In this document: positions 1-5,137 of the stretch, one piece after another
Position numbering within the stretch: position 1 is the first letter of the stretch
How the letters are laid out: each line of letters opens with the position of its first letter
NCBI GenBank assembly: GCA_044868325.1
Contig: JBIOWI010000079.1
Location: 1-7,736 of the forward strand
Origin: AWTP1-13 sp044868325
GTDB taxonomy: Bacteria; Pseudomonadota; Alphaproteobacteria; Rhizobiales; Hyphomicrobiaceae
Length of the DNA: 7,736 bases
Direction of reading: 5' to 3'
The notes under the pieces: model-generated
Told to the model about the DNA's origin: nothing
Seen by the model: only the letters and a program-made list of their open reading frames with translations
Databases searched by the model: none
Made by a program: the position numbers and the translations under genes

Positions 1-545
1 AAGCGCTCGAAGGTGCTGCGGGCGATCTCGATGGCCTCCAGCGCCTCCTCCACGGTATGCAGGCGGCCGAGCGAGCGCAGCACGCCGTCGTCGAGCGACT
101 GCACCCCGAGCGAGACGCGGTTGACGCCGGCGGTGCGGTAGCCGCGGAAGCGCGCCGCCTCCACGCTCGACGGATTGGCCTCCAGGGTGACCTCGGCGCC
201 CGCGGCCAGCGGCCAATGGCGCACGACGGCGTCCAGGATGGCGCCCACCGTGCTGGCGCTCATCAGCGAGGGCGTGCCCCCGCCAAAGAACACGCTGCCC
301 ACGCGGCGGCCGGGCGCCAGCGCCGCCCAATGCTCCAGCTCGCGCAGGAAGGCCGCCAGGAACCGGGCCTCATCGATGCCGCCAGCACGCACGTGGCTGT
401 TGAAGTCGCAGTACGGACACTTGGAGGCGCAGAACGGCCAATGCAGGTAGACGCCGAAGCCAGCGGCCTCGCGCGCCGCCGAGGCATCAGCCGAGACAGG
501 CGCGCGAGAACAGGGCGAAGGCGCGGGCGCGGTGGGAGATTGCAT
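1..545 (-). CDS. hemW: HemW-like radical SAM protein (coproporphyrinogen III oxidase-like), N-terminal part
   Basis: The first 181 codons of a gene that runs off the left edge. Residues 33-37 read YLHWP and are followed by the radical-SAM cluster CxxxCxxC (Cys39, Cys43, Cys46, as FCASKCPYCDFNSH). GGGTPS lies at 88-93, LEANPSS at 121-127 and SLGVQS at 145-150. These are hallmarks of the HemW/HemN-like family. HemW proteins bind a 4Fe-4S cluster, SAM and haem, and are thought to deliver haem to membrane respiratory enzymes; they are generally not true coproporphyrinogen dehydrogenases. The ATG at 545 is chosen because no ATG, GTG or TTG lies in frame between it and the conserved core, and AGGA precedes it at a short 3-nt spacing. 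The N-terminus therefore carries about 28 Pro/Ala-rich residues and the gene overlaps the end of rdgB by 59 bp, which implies co-transcription and probably translational coupling. The C-terminal HemW-specific domain is outside the window. Confidence 0.93.
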   Translation of the reverse strand, partial: MQSPTAPAPSPCSRAPVSADASAAREAAGFGVYLHWPFCASKCPYCDFNSHVRAGGIDEARFLAAFLRELEHWAALAPGRRVGSVFFGGGTPSLMSASTVGAILDAVVRHWPLAAGAEVTLEANPSSVEAARFRGYRTAGVNRVSLGVQSLDDGVLRSLGRLHTVEEALEAIEIARSTFER

Positions 546-1128
546 GCTTCCTGCTTGGCTCCATCTCGCCGAAGGTGAGGGTCTCGCCGTCGGCAACGAA
601 CATGGGATCATAGCCGAAACCCTTGTCGCCGCGCGGCGGCCAGACCAGGTGGCCGTAAACCTTGCCTTCGAAAGCGTGGGCGGTGCCGTCGGGCCAGGCG
701 AGGCACAGCACCGCCGTGAAGTTGGCGCGCGGCCCCGGCTGCGCCATCCAGCCGCCGCGCTCGCGCACCTCGTCGGCGAGCCACTGCATGGCCAGCTTGA
801 AGTTCCGTTCCGGGCCGGCCCAGCGCGCGGAGTAGACGCCCGGCGCGCCGTCGAGCGCCTCGACCTCGATCCCCGAATCGTCGGCCAGGGCCGGCAGCCC
901 GGCTCCCTTCGCCGCGGCCAGGGCCTTCAGCTCCGCGTTGGCCGCGAAGGTCGTGCCCGTCTCCTCCGGCTCGGGCAGCCCGATCTCGCCGGCGGACACC
1001 ACGCTCAAGCCGAAGGGCGCCAGCAAGTCGCGCAGCTCCCGGACCTTGCCGGCATTGTGGGTCGCCGCCACGAGGCGCTGGCCCTTCTCCAGCCGGCGGA
1101 CCTTCGCAGTGGGTGAGAACAGGGGCAT
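487..1128 (-). CDS. rdgB: XTP/dITP diphosphatase RdgB (Ham1/ITPase family)
   Basis: 213 residues, a normal length for the family. The enzyme hydrolyses dITP, ITP and XTP to the monophosphate and pyrophosphate, which keeps deaminated purines out of DNA and RNA in the cytosol. Family motifs are all present: THNAGK (23-28) at the nucleotide-binding start, ADDSGIEVEAL (82-92) with the catalytic acidic residues, GVYSARWAG (97-105), GDKGFGYDPMF (167-177) and SRKHAISHRARA (192-203). The reading frame stays open up to an ATG at 1260, but that extension runs through an intergenic palindrome and lacks family similarity. The ATG at 1128, about 20 codons before THNAGK, fits known proteins; its ribosome-binding site is weak (GGA about 6 nt upstream). 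hemW follows with a 59-bp overlap. In many alphaproteobacteria rph lies directly upstream; here a repeat-rich spacer does. Confidence 0.96.
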   Translation of the reverse strand: MPLFSPTAKVRRLEKGQRLVAATHNAGKVRELRDLLAPFGLSVVSAGEIGLPEPEETGTTFAANAELKALAAAKGAGLPALADDSGIEVEALDGAPGVYSARWAGPERNFKLAMQWLADEVRERGGWMAQPGPRANFTAVLCLAWPDGTAHAFEGKVYGHLVWPPRGDKGFGYDPMFVADGETLTFGEMEPSRKHAISHRARAFALFSRACLG

Positions 1129-1230
1129 CGGGTCCAGGACCAGGCAATCGGGACAGACGGCGGGCGCAACGGCGGCGCATCCTGCCATCGAAGCAATATA
1201 GGGTATCGACCGCGATGCGGCATGGCGGCG

Positions 1231-1260
1231 AGGTGTCAGACCCTCTGGGTCTGACACCAT
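1231..1260. repeat. Palindromic repeat unit, copy A
   Basis: Two perfect 12-bp arms, GGTGTCAGACCC at 1232-1243 and GGGTCTGACACC at 1247-1258, around a 3-nt spacer TCT. The 30 bases 1231-1260 are the exact reverse complement of copy B at 1542-1571, and identity stops abruptly on both sides. It lies upstream of rdgB and lengthens that reading frame artefactually. The form resembles REP-like palindromes mobilised by REP-associated tyrosine transposases; that link is inference, since no transposase is in the window. Confidence 0.9.
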
Positions 1261-1355
1261 GGACTGGTGGCAGGCTGTTGAAATAGATTCGACCCCATCC
1301 GACCCACGATATCTAACGAGGCTCTGCCTCAGACCGGCGAGTCATGCCCGGCAAT

Positions 1356-1424
1356 CGGCAGTCGGGCTTCGGCAGTCGTAGGGATCGAATTTTGCGACTG
1401 CCGACTGCCGACGCCCGACTGCCG
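1356..1424. repeat. Large imperfect hairpin built from CGGCAGTCG 9-mers
   Basis: Left arm 1356-1378 and right arm 1402-1424 are complementary over 22 of 23 positions, with a 23-nt loop. The 9-mer CGGCAGTCG occurs twice in the left arm (1356, 1370), and its complement CGACTGCCG occurs three times on the right (1395, 1402, 1416), so several alternative pairings are possible. There is no T-tract next to the stem, so it does not look like a normal intrinsic terminator. It is best read as an intergenic repeat able to form a strong RNA or cruciform structure. Confidence 0.8.
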
Positions 1425-1541
1425 AATCTCGACACCGTGAAACTTGACACATCGACCAGACATGCGTCGCCAACACTGGATGCTGCAAAGGGACTCATGC
1501 GGACGCGGCCATTTCCAACAGCTGCTAGGCCGATTTGCGTA

Positions 1542-1571
1542 ATGGTGTCAGACCCAGAGGGTCTGACACCT
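1542..1571. repeat. Palindromic repeat unit, copy B (inverted relative to copy A)
   Basis: Arms GGTGTCAGACCC at 1544-1555 and GGGTCTGACACC at 1559-1570 flank the spacer AGA. The asymmetric spacer (AGA here, TCT in copy A) and the flanking AT...T show that the two copies are in opposite orientation. It lies about 70 bp before the start of the exported-protein gene, so it would fall in or near that gene's leader. Confidence 0.9.
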
Positions 1572-1622
1572 GCTTGTGGCAACATCGCACTCCTGGCATG
1601 GTCCCGCGGCTTGCCGACAGCC

Positions 1623-1631
1623 AGGAGAGAG
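1623..1631 (+). promoter_or_regulatory. Shine-Dalgarno-like AGGAGAGAG
   Basis: AGGAG at 1623-1627 is the strongest ribosome-binding sequence before the exported-protein gene. It sits 5 nt from an in-frame GTG (1633) but 14 nt from the ATG at 1642. By spacing alone the GTG is favoured, which would add Val-Gly-Leu before the Met; both choices leave the signal peptide intact. Confidence 0.55.
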
Positions 1632-1641
1632 AGTGGGCCTC

Positions 1642-2634
1642 ATGCGCGCTGCGATTTGCACCATGCTTGCTGCGGGAGCGACCTTGGCCGCGGCGGTCTG
1701 GTCCGCGGCCAGCCCCCACGCCCAGGCAGCGAAAGAGGTCGCCGTCGAGGTGACCAACGCCAGCGAGCCGGTGCTGTGCGCGGAGAAGGACAACGTCACC
1801 GTCAGCCTTGCCTCCAGGGAGGTGCGCCGGTTCAGCATCGAGGCGGCGCACCCGGCCTACATGGGCAGCCTGCAGCGCGACAATTTCGAGGCCGACTGGA
1901 CGGGCTGCACCGCGCCGGACGACCCACGGCCGCAGGTGGCGGAGCTGCCCAAGCGCACCACCCTCTATGAGGAATACGAGCTGTGGGTGATCGGCCAGAC
2001 CTATCCCGCGTTCTGGCGGCCGGCCACGACGCCTGTGCGTATCGGCAACCGCATCGCCAAGGACATCCATCTCTTGCAGGTGTGGCTGCGCCGCCCGATG
2101 GGCGGCGAGGAGGTGCTGGTGCTCTATCCCCAGGACGGCTACTGGCGGCTGCGGCCCCGGGCCCCTGAAGGGCTCGCCCCCACCGCTTTCGGCTCGTCCT
2201 TCCTGGTAGGCCCGGTGGAGGTTGACGAGCGGCCGCTCGTCAAGCTCACGGAGGTATCCTTCGATCCCAAGGCGCGTGCGTTCACCCTGAGCTTCGCGCG
2301 CGGCGGCACCGCAACCGTGACCATGGCCGCCATCGATCGCAACCGGCACCTTCTCCAGGTGGCCTTCGACCGGCCGATAGCCGACCGGCCGTTTGCAGCG
2401 CTGCGGTCCATGTACGTCACCGAGTTCAACAACGACGTGGCCCGCGTGGCGGTGCTGGAGAGCGGCGCCAAAGGCTGGCGCGAGGACGGCATCCTGAGCT
2501 TCAAGAGGGCCACGGCCACGCGCGTGTGGCTGGGGCGGGCCTCGCCCTCGCGCCACAACACGTCGGCCCCCGACATGGCGTTCCAGGGCTTCTCCGACAG
2601 CAGCGGCGCACCTGCCGGCAAGGCCGCCCGTTGA
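1642..2634 (+). CDS. Conserved-looking exported protein of unknown function
   Basis: 330 residues that I do not recognise. The N-terminus MRAAICTMLAAG followed by an Ala-rich stretch ending PHAQA, with probable cleavage near residue 29, is a typical Sec signal peptide, so the mature protein should be periplasmic. The mature part is rich in alternating beta-type segments, for example EVAVEVTNAS (32-41), AFTLSFARGGTATVTMAAI (213-231) and TRVWLGRA (293-300). Its only mature cysteines, Cys46 and Cys89, could form a disulphide. An aromatic-rich stretch EEYELWVIGQTYPAFWRP lies at 110-127. No catalytic motif or later membrane segment is visible. ATG 1642 is used as start; GTG 1633 has the better-spaced ribosome-binding site, while the frame open to 1576 runs into the palindrome region and is unlikely to be translated. 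The gene stands alone, divergent from rdgB and 138 bp before the tRNA. Codon use looks native. Confidence 0.85.
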   Translation: MRAAICTMLAAGATLAAAVWSAASPHAQAAKEVAVEVTNASEPVLCAEKDNVTVSLASREVRRFSIEAAHPAYMGSLQRDNFEADWTGCTAPDDPRPQVAELPKRTTLYEEYELWVIGQTYPAFWRPATTPVRIGNRIAKDIHLLQVWLRRPMGGEEVLVLYPQDGYWRLRPRAPEGLAPTAFGSSFLVGPVEVDERPLVKLTEVSFDPKARAFTLSFARGGTATVTMAAIDRNRHLLQVAFDRPIADRPFAALRSMYVTEFNNDVARVAVLESGAKGWREDGILSFKRATATRVWLGRASPSRHNTSAPDMAFQGFSDSSGAPAGKAAR

Positions 2635-2772
2635 CAGCGCACGGCCATCAGCCCGCCACTACCGATCGGGCGCGCCGCCCAACATCGTCGCCCCGGGGTT
2701 GCGGCACAGCTGGGGCCTGGTGTAGGGAAGACCCCGCCGGACCGCACCAGGCGGCCCGAGCGCACACCGGAC

Positions 2773-2847
2773 GCCGCAGTAGCTCAGGGGTAGAGCAACG
2801 CATTCGTAATGCGTGGGCCGGGGGTTCAAATCCCTCCTGCGGCACCA
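2773..2847 (+). tRNA. tRNA-Thr (anticodon CGU, reads ACG)
   Basis: A full cloverleaf can be drawn. The acceptor stem GCCGCAG (2773-2779) pairs with CTGCGGC. The D arm is GCTC-AGGGGTA-GAGC. The anticodon stem ACGCA/TGCGT encloses the loop TTCGTAA with anticodon CGT. The variable loop is 5 nt, and the T arm has loop TTCAAAT closed by GGGGG/CCCTC with one G-U pair. The discriminator A and the CCA end are encoded (2844-2847). CGU anticodon with this acceptor stem indicates threonine. It appears to be a single-gene transcript. The 3' end is not duplicated elsewhere in the window, so there is no sign of an integrated element using it as an attachment site. Confidence 0.96.
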
Positions 2848-2859
2848 TTTCCGTCGTTT

Positions 2860-2882
2860 CCGGCCCCGGAGACATGGGCCGG
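2860..2882 (+). terminator. Possible weak terminator hairpin after tRNA-Thr
   Basis: CCGGCCC (2860-2866) and GGGCCGG (2876-2882) form a 7-bp all-G/C stem with a 9-nt loop, 13 bp after the tRNA. No T-tract follows, so it could only be a weak or Rho-assisted terminator or a processing structure. Confidence 0.3.
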
Positions 2883-2954
2883 GCGTGAAGTGTGTGCCGC
2901 CGCGCGTCGCGTTGCAGCCACATCAAAATTCTTCCACAGAGAACTGCAATGCTA

Positions 2955-2987
2955 CGGGCGCCCGCCTATATTCATGCGGAGCGCCCG
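2955..2987 (+). promoter_or_regulatory. Inverted repeat framing a TATATT box (possible promoter/operator)
   Basis: CGGGCGC (2955-2961) and GCGCCCG (2981-2987) are perfect inverted 7-mers around CCGCCTATATTCATGCGGA. TATATT at 2967-2972 resembles a -10 element in otherwise GC-rich DNA, but the hexamer 17 bp upstream (CTGCAA) matches a -35 poorly. It lies about 100 bp before the coiled-coil gene, in the relatively AT-rich part of the 238-bp spacer after the tRNA. Function is inferred only. Confidence 0.25.
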
Positions 2988-3072
2988 GCTCCTTGCGTCG
3001 GCTGGGCCTCCCTTGGGCCGATTGGATGCGGGGCCTGTCTTCCAGGGCACTCGCTTTGCTGTTTTCAACGAC

Positions 3073-3077
3073 AAGGA
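3073..3077 (+). promoter_or_regulatory. Ribosome-binding site AAGGA deciding the start at 3086
   Basis: AAGGA ends 8 nt before ATG 3086. The competing in-frame ATG at 3077 overlaps this motif and so has no usable ribosome-binding site of its own; the frame further upstream runs back into the tRNA and cannot be coding. Confidence 0.65.
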
Positions 3078-3085
3078 TGGCGTTC

Positions 3086-3718
3086 ATGTCAAATGCGTAC
3101 GGTGAAGGACAGAACACGAGGACGGAGAATGAGCAGGTCGGTCCGGACGATGTCGTGATCACGATCAAGGGGCCGAAGGCAGCGCGGATGATCGATCGGG
3201 CTGACTCGGAAGCGCGCATCAGGGAGGAGATCCTCCGCGCGCTTGGCCCGAAGCTGGATAGCATCGAGGCGGCAGCCGCCCGGAGGGCCGAGGAGCAGGA
3301 GGCCCGCCTGAGCCAAGCCGTCCAGCAGCTGCATGAGAAGATGGACGAGGCCGCACAGCTCCGCGAGGATGTCAGGCGGCTCCGGCAGGACCTTGCCGAT
3401 CAGAGCTACAAGTTCAGCATCCTGCAAGAGAAGGTGCGTAACATTGCAACGGTGGCACCGCAGCCGGAGCCGCCAAGCGACGCAGGCGGCGACTCGCATA
3501 CCCAGGGGCAGACCGGGTTCGACGGCCATGCGGGCACGACCGCCAACGGTGCTGATACGTCCTACCGTGCAGAAGGCGCGGATTCTCCGCGATCACAGTC
3601 AAGCAATGGCCTCGGAGCAAGCTGGTTCAAGCGGGTCAACTTCGGTTTCGCGCTGTGGACCACCGCGTTGGCGGTCGCTGCGGCCGCCGTGGCCGGCGCC
3701 GTCTGGATCATTGCCTAG
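3086..3718 (+). CDS. Small coiled-coil protein with C-terminal membrane anchor, unknown function
   Basis: 210 residues, not recognised as a known family. The order is: a polar N-terminus (1-20); a short hydrophobic segment DDVVITIKGP (21-30); a long charged helix rich in E, R, Q, L and A (about 38-118) that looks like a coiled coil, with phrases such as RRAEEQEARLSQAVQQLHEK; a flexible Gly/Ser/Asp/Pro-rich linker (about 122-178); and one transmembrane helix (about 186-209) ending at the last residue. There is no signal peptide. This is a tail-anchored topology, with the helical domain in the cytoplasm and a membrane-proximal WFKR. Such architecture suits a scaffold, tether or membrane-associated regulator, but no function can be assigned. 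The start at 3086 is set by AAGGA. Its codon use is less strongly GC-biased than its neighbours and the upstream spacer is also more AT-rich, so recent acquisition beside the tRNA is possible. The stop codon overlaps that of the convergent HAD gene. Confidence 0.82.
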   Translation: MSNAYGEGQNTRTENEQVGPDDVVITIKGPKAARMIDRADSEARIREEILRALGPKLDSIEAAAARRAEEQEARLSQAVQQLHEKMDEAAQLREDVRRLRQDLADQSYKFSILQEKVRNIATVAPQPEPPSDAGGDSHTQGQTGFDGHAGTTANGADTSYRAEGADSPRSQSSNGLGASWFKRVNFGFALWTTALAVAAAAVAGAVWIIA

Positions 3719-4362
3719 CGCGGGGTTGGCCCCGCGGGCACCAAGCTCGGGGCGATGTCCTCCATGCGGTCGAACACGAGGTCGGGCTGCAGAGCGCGCA
3801 GCGTCTCGGGTGCCGCGTAGCCCCAGGTGACGGCGCCGCAGGCAAGGCCGGCGGCGCGGGCGGCCTCGATGTCGCGCACCTCGTCGCCGATGGCGATGGC
3901 CAGGGCGGGCGGCGCACCGGCGCGCCGCAGCACGCGGCGGAACTTGGCAGACTTGCCGAACAGCGACGCGCCGCACGCGAAGTCGGAGATGAGCGCCGCG
4001 TTCGCCGCCCCGAGCTGCGCCCGCGCGTTCGCCTCCGTATCGGAGCTGACGATCGCCAGCCTGACGCCGCCCGCGTGCAGCGCGCTCAGCATGGCGCCGG
4101 TGCCAGGGAACAGCGGGATCTCGGCGAGATGCGCAGCCTTGAGCCGCCGCATGTGCCGGGCGATGCGCGGCACCTTCCAGAGCGGCACGTCAAGGCGCGC
4201 CAGGACCTCGCGCGGGCCCGACCGGCGTAGCGGGCCGATGTCCTCCTCCGCTATGCGCCGGAAGCCGAACCGGTCCGCCACGTCGTTCACGTGGCCGCGG
4301 AACCAGGGCAGGCTGTCGGCCAGGGTGCCGTCGAGGTCGAAGATGGCGAAGGTGTAGCGCAT
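3715..4362 (-). CDS. HAD-family hydrolase, phosphoglycolate phosphatase-like
   Basis: 215 residues with all four HAD motifs. Motif I is FDLDGTLADS (8-17), with nucleophile Asp9 and acid/base Asp11. Motif II is AIVSSDTE (103-110). Motif III is Lys137 in LFGKSAK. Motif IV is IGDEVRD (158-164), with Mg2+-binding Asp160 and Glu161. A helical cap of about 70 residues follows motif I, and WGYAAPETL (180-188) follows motif IV; this is the subfamily I pattern of Gph/PGP-like phosphatases. It should be a cytosolic Mg2+-dependent phosphomonoesterase; the substrate cannot be read from sequence, and 2-phosphoglycolate is only one option. The ATG at 4362 places motif I at the usual distance from the start, though no clear ribosome-binding site precedes it; the frame is open to 4431 but that part has no family similarity. 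It is separated by 129 bp from the next gene upstream and converges on the coiled-coil gene with a CTAG overlap. Confidence 0.93.
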   Translation of the reverse strand: MRYTFAIFDLDGTLADSLPWFRGHVNDVADRFGFRRIAEEDIGPLRRSGPREVLARLDVPLWKVPRIARHMRRLKAAHLAEIPLFPGTGAMLSALHAGGVRLAIVSSDTEANARAQLGAANAALISDFACGASLFGKSAKFRRVLRRAGAPPALAIAIGDEVRDIEAARAAGLACGAVTWGYAAPETLRALQPDLVFDRMEDIAPSLVPAGPTPR

Positions 4363-4370
4363 CGATGCAG

Positions 4371-4399
4371 GGTGGATGAGACGAGCGCCGCAATCCACC
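4371..4399. repeat. Short inverted repeat in the leader of the HAD gene
   Basis: GGTGGAT (4371-4377) and ATCCACC (4393-4399) can form a 7-bp stem with a 15-nt loop, ending 8 nt before the HAD start codon. On the plus strand GTTTT follows it, so it could also be a very weak plus-strand terminator. It may be chance; nothing else was recognised between 4363 and 4491. Confidence 0.25.
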
Positions 4400-4491
4400 G
4401 TTTTCGGCGCAGTTCCACCCCGCCAGCCCACAGCAACGGGAAGCGGAGGCCCGCGCTGGTCCGGCCTGCTGTCCCGCGGCCAGCGAAATCG

Positions 4492-4917
4492 CTACTTCCC
4501 CCGCGTCCGCACGTCGGGGGCGGGCGGGCGTTGCAGCTCCGCCTGGACATCGACGGTCTGGCACCCCTTGGCGCCGAGGGCGGCATTGAGCTGGGCGATG
4601 CGCTCCCGCTGCCGCGCGATATCGCCGCCCATCGGGCGTCGCGCCCATTGTGCGACGGCAGAAGGGGGCGGCCATTGTTGCCCGACTGCCTTTGCTTCGA
4701 GGGACTTCAGCCACTCGATGCGGGTCTTGATCATCACCGTCAGCCCCGCACAGTTGCCCTGCAGCTCGTCGGAGAAGGTGGGCACCTTGGGGCGCGGGGG
4801 CACCGGTGTCAGCCGCATCCTCCCGCTGTCCCAGGAGCTGGTCCTGGGCTGCTGAGCCAAGCCGACCGGGATCGCGATCGCCAGAAACGCGGCAGCGAGG
4901 AGGTATGTGCGCAGCAT
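4492..4917 (-). CDS. Small exported protein with two cysteines, unknown function
   Basis: 141 residues, not recognised. MLRTYLLAAAFLAIAIPVGLAQQ is a clear Sec signal peptide, with probable cleavage after Ala21. The mature protein of about 120 residues has a Pro-rich start (RLTPVPPRPKVPTF, 35-48), then Cys56 in ELQGNCAGLTVMIKTRIEWLK, a Trp/Pro-containing middle (82-95), a helix IARQRERIAQLNAALGAKG (100-118), Cys119 and a proline-rich tail. Two amphipathic helical parts joined by a Cys56-Cys119 disulphide would make a helical-hairpin periplasmic protein; this is inference. The ATG at 4917 is preferred over 4947 because it begins the signal peptide directly; neither has a good ribosome-binding site. 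It is probably a single gene: 216 bp with a repeat separate it from the gene upstream, and 129 bp from the HAD gene downstream. Confidence 0.75.
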   Translation of the reverse strand: MLRTYLLAAAFLAIAIPVGLAQQPRTSSWDSGRMRLTPVPPRPKVPTFSDELQGNCAGLTVMIKTRIEWLKSLEAKAVGQQWPPPSAVAQWARRPMGGDIARQRERIAQLNAALGAKGCQTVDVQAELQRPPAPDVRTRGK

Positions 4918-5045
4918 TCGAGCACCGCCAGGGGTTGGGCCGGGCACCTGACGGGACCAATGTGGCTGTTGTTCGCGTGCGCCGCGGCAATCCGGCGACG
5001 TGCGCCTTAAAATGGAGCATAAGGTTCGGCCGTCGTCCGTCGTCC

Positions 5046-5137
5046 GTAGGACGGATCAGGCGAAGGCGCAATCCGCCGTTGCGATCCGCCTCGCGCGGGT
5101 ATCGGCGGGTTAAGGGCTTCGCCCTAACCCGCCCTAC
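5046..5137. repeat. REP-like palindromic element (GTAGG...CCTAC) in the 3' spacer
   Basis: About 92 bp with imperfect inverted ends: GTAGGACGGA (5046-5055) against CCCGCCCTAC (5128-5137), 8 of 10 complementary. The right half is a strong hairpin: 5104-5117 pairs with 5121-5133 through 13 base pairs with one bulged A and loop TTC. The left half holds GGAT...ATCC pairing and two ATCCGCC copies (5071-5077, 5084-5090). The pattern resembles the widespread GTAGGGCGGATTA...-type intergenic hairpins of proteobacteria. Read on the minus strand it lies immediately after the 379-residue gene, where it can fold in the mRNA end. The rest of the 4918-5133 spacer shows no recognised feature. Confidence 0.75.

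Larger units (their letters stand above)
1231..1571. mobile_element. Possible MITE-like non-coding element bounded by inverted palindromes
   Basis: About 341 bp bounded by two identical 30-bp palindromic units in opposite orientation, with no credible gene inside. Weak additional inverted similarity lies just inside the ends: GCAGGCTGTTGAAAT (1270-1284) against ATTTCCAACAGCTGC (1511-1525), which match with two single-base gaps. A second, different hairpin occupies the middle. I see no convincing target-site duplication, so this may equally be two independent insertions of one REP-like unit. The stretch 1129-1641 must also hold the promoters of the divergent rdgB and the exported-protein gene; I could not recognise either with confidence. 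Confidence 0.35.

Noticed and set aside
1356..1424. CRISPR-like array
   Set aside because: The short iterations are 9-mers in both orientations, forming a hairpin, without regular unique spacers or cas genes.
1525..2556. A 343-codon open frame antisense to the exported-protein gene
   Set aside because: Compositionally a shadow, and it ends inside the palindromic repeat. The opposite strand has a signal peptide, a ribosome-binding site and sensible composition.
2635..2772. Possible small gene or promoter before the tRNA
   Set aside because: No frame with a plausible start, ribosome-binding site and composition; no convincing -35/-10 pair.
2773..3718. tRNA-Thr as the attachment site of an integrated island
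   Set aside because: No integrase is present and no copy of the tRNA 3' end is found elsewhere in the window. Only the composition of the next gene hints at transfer.
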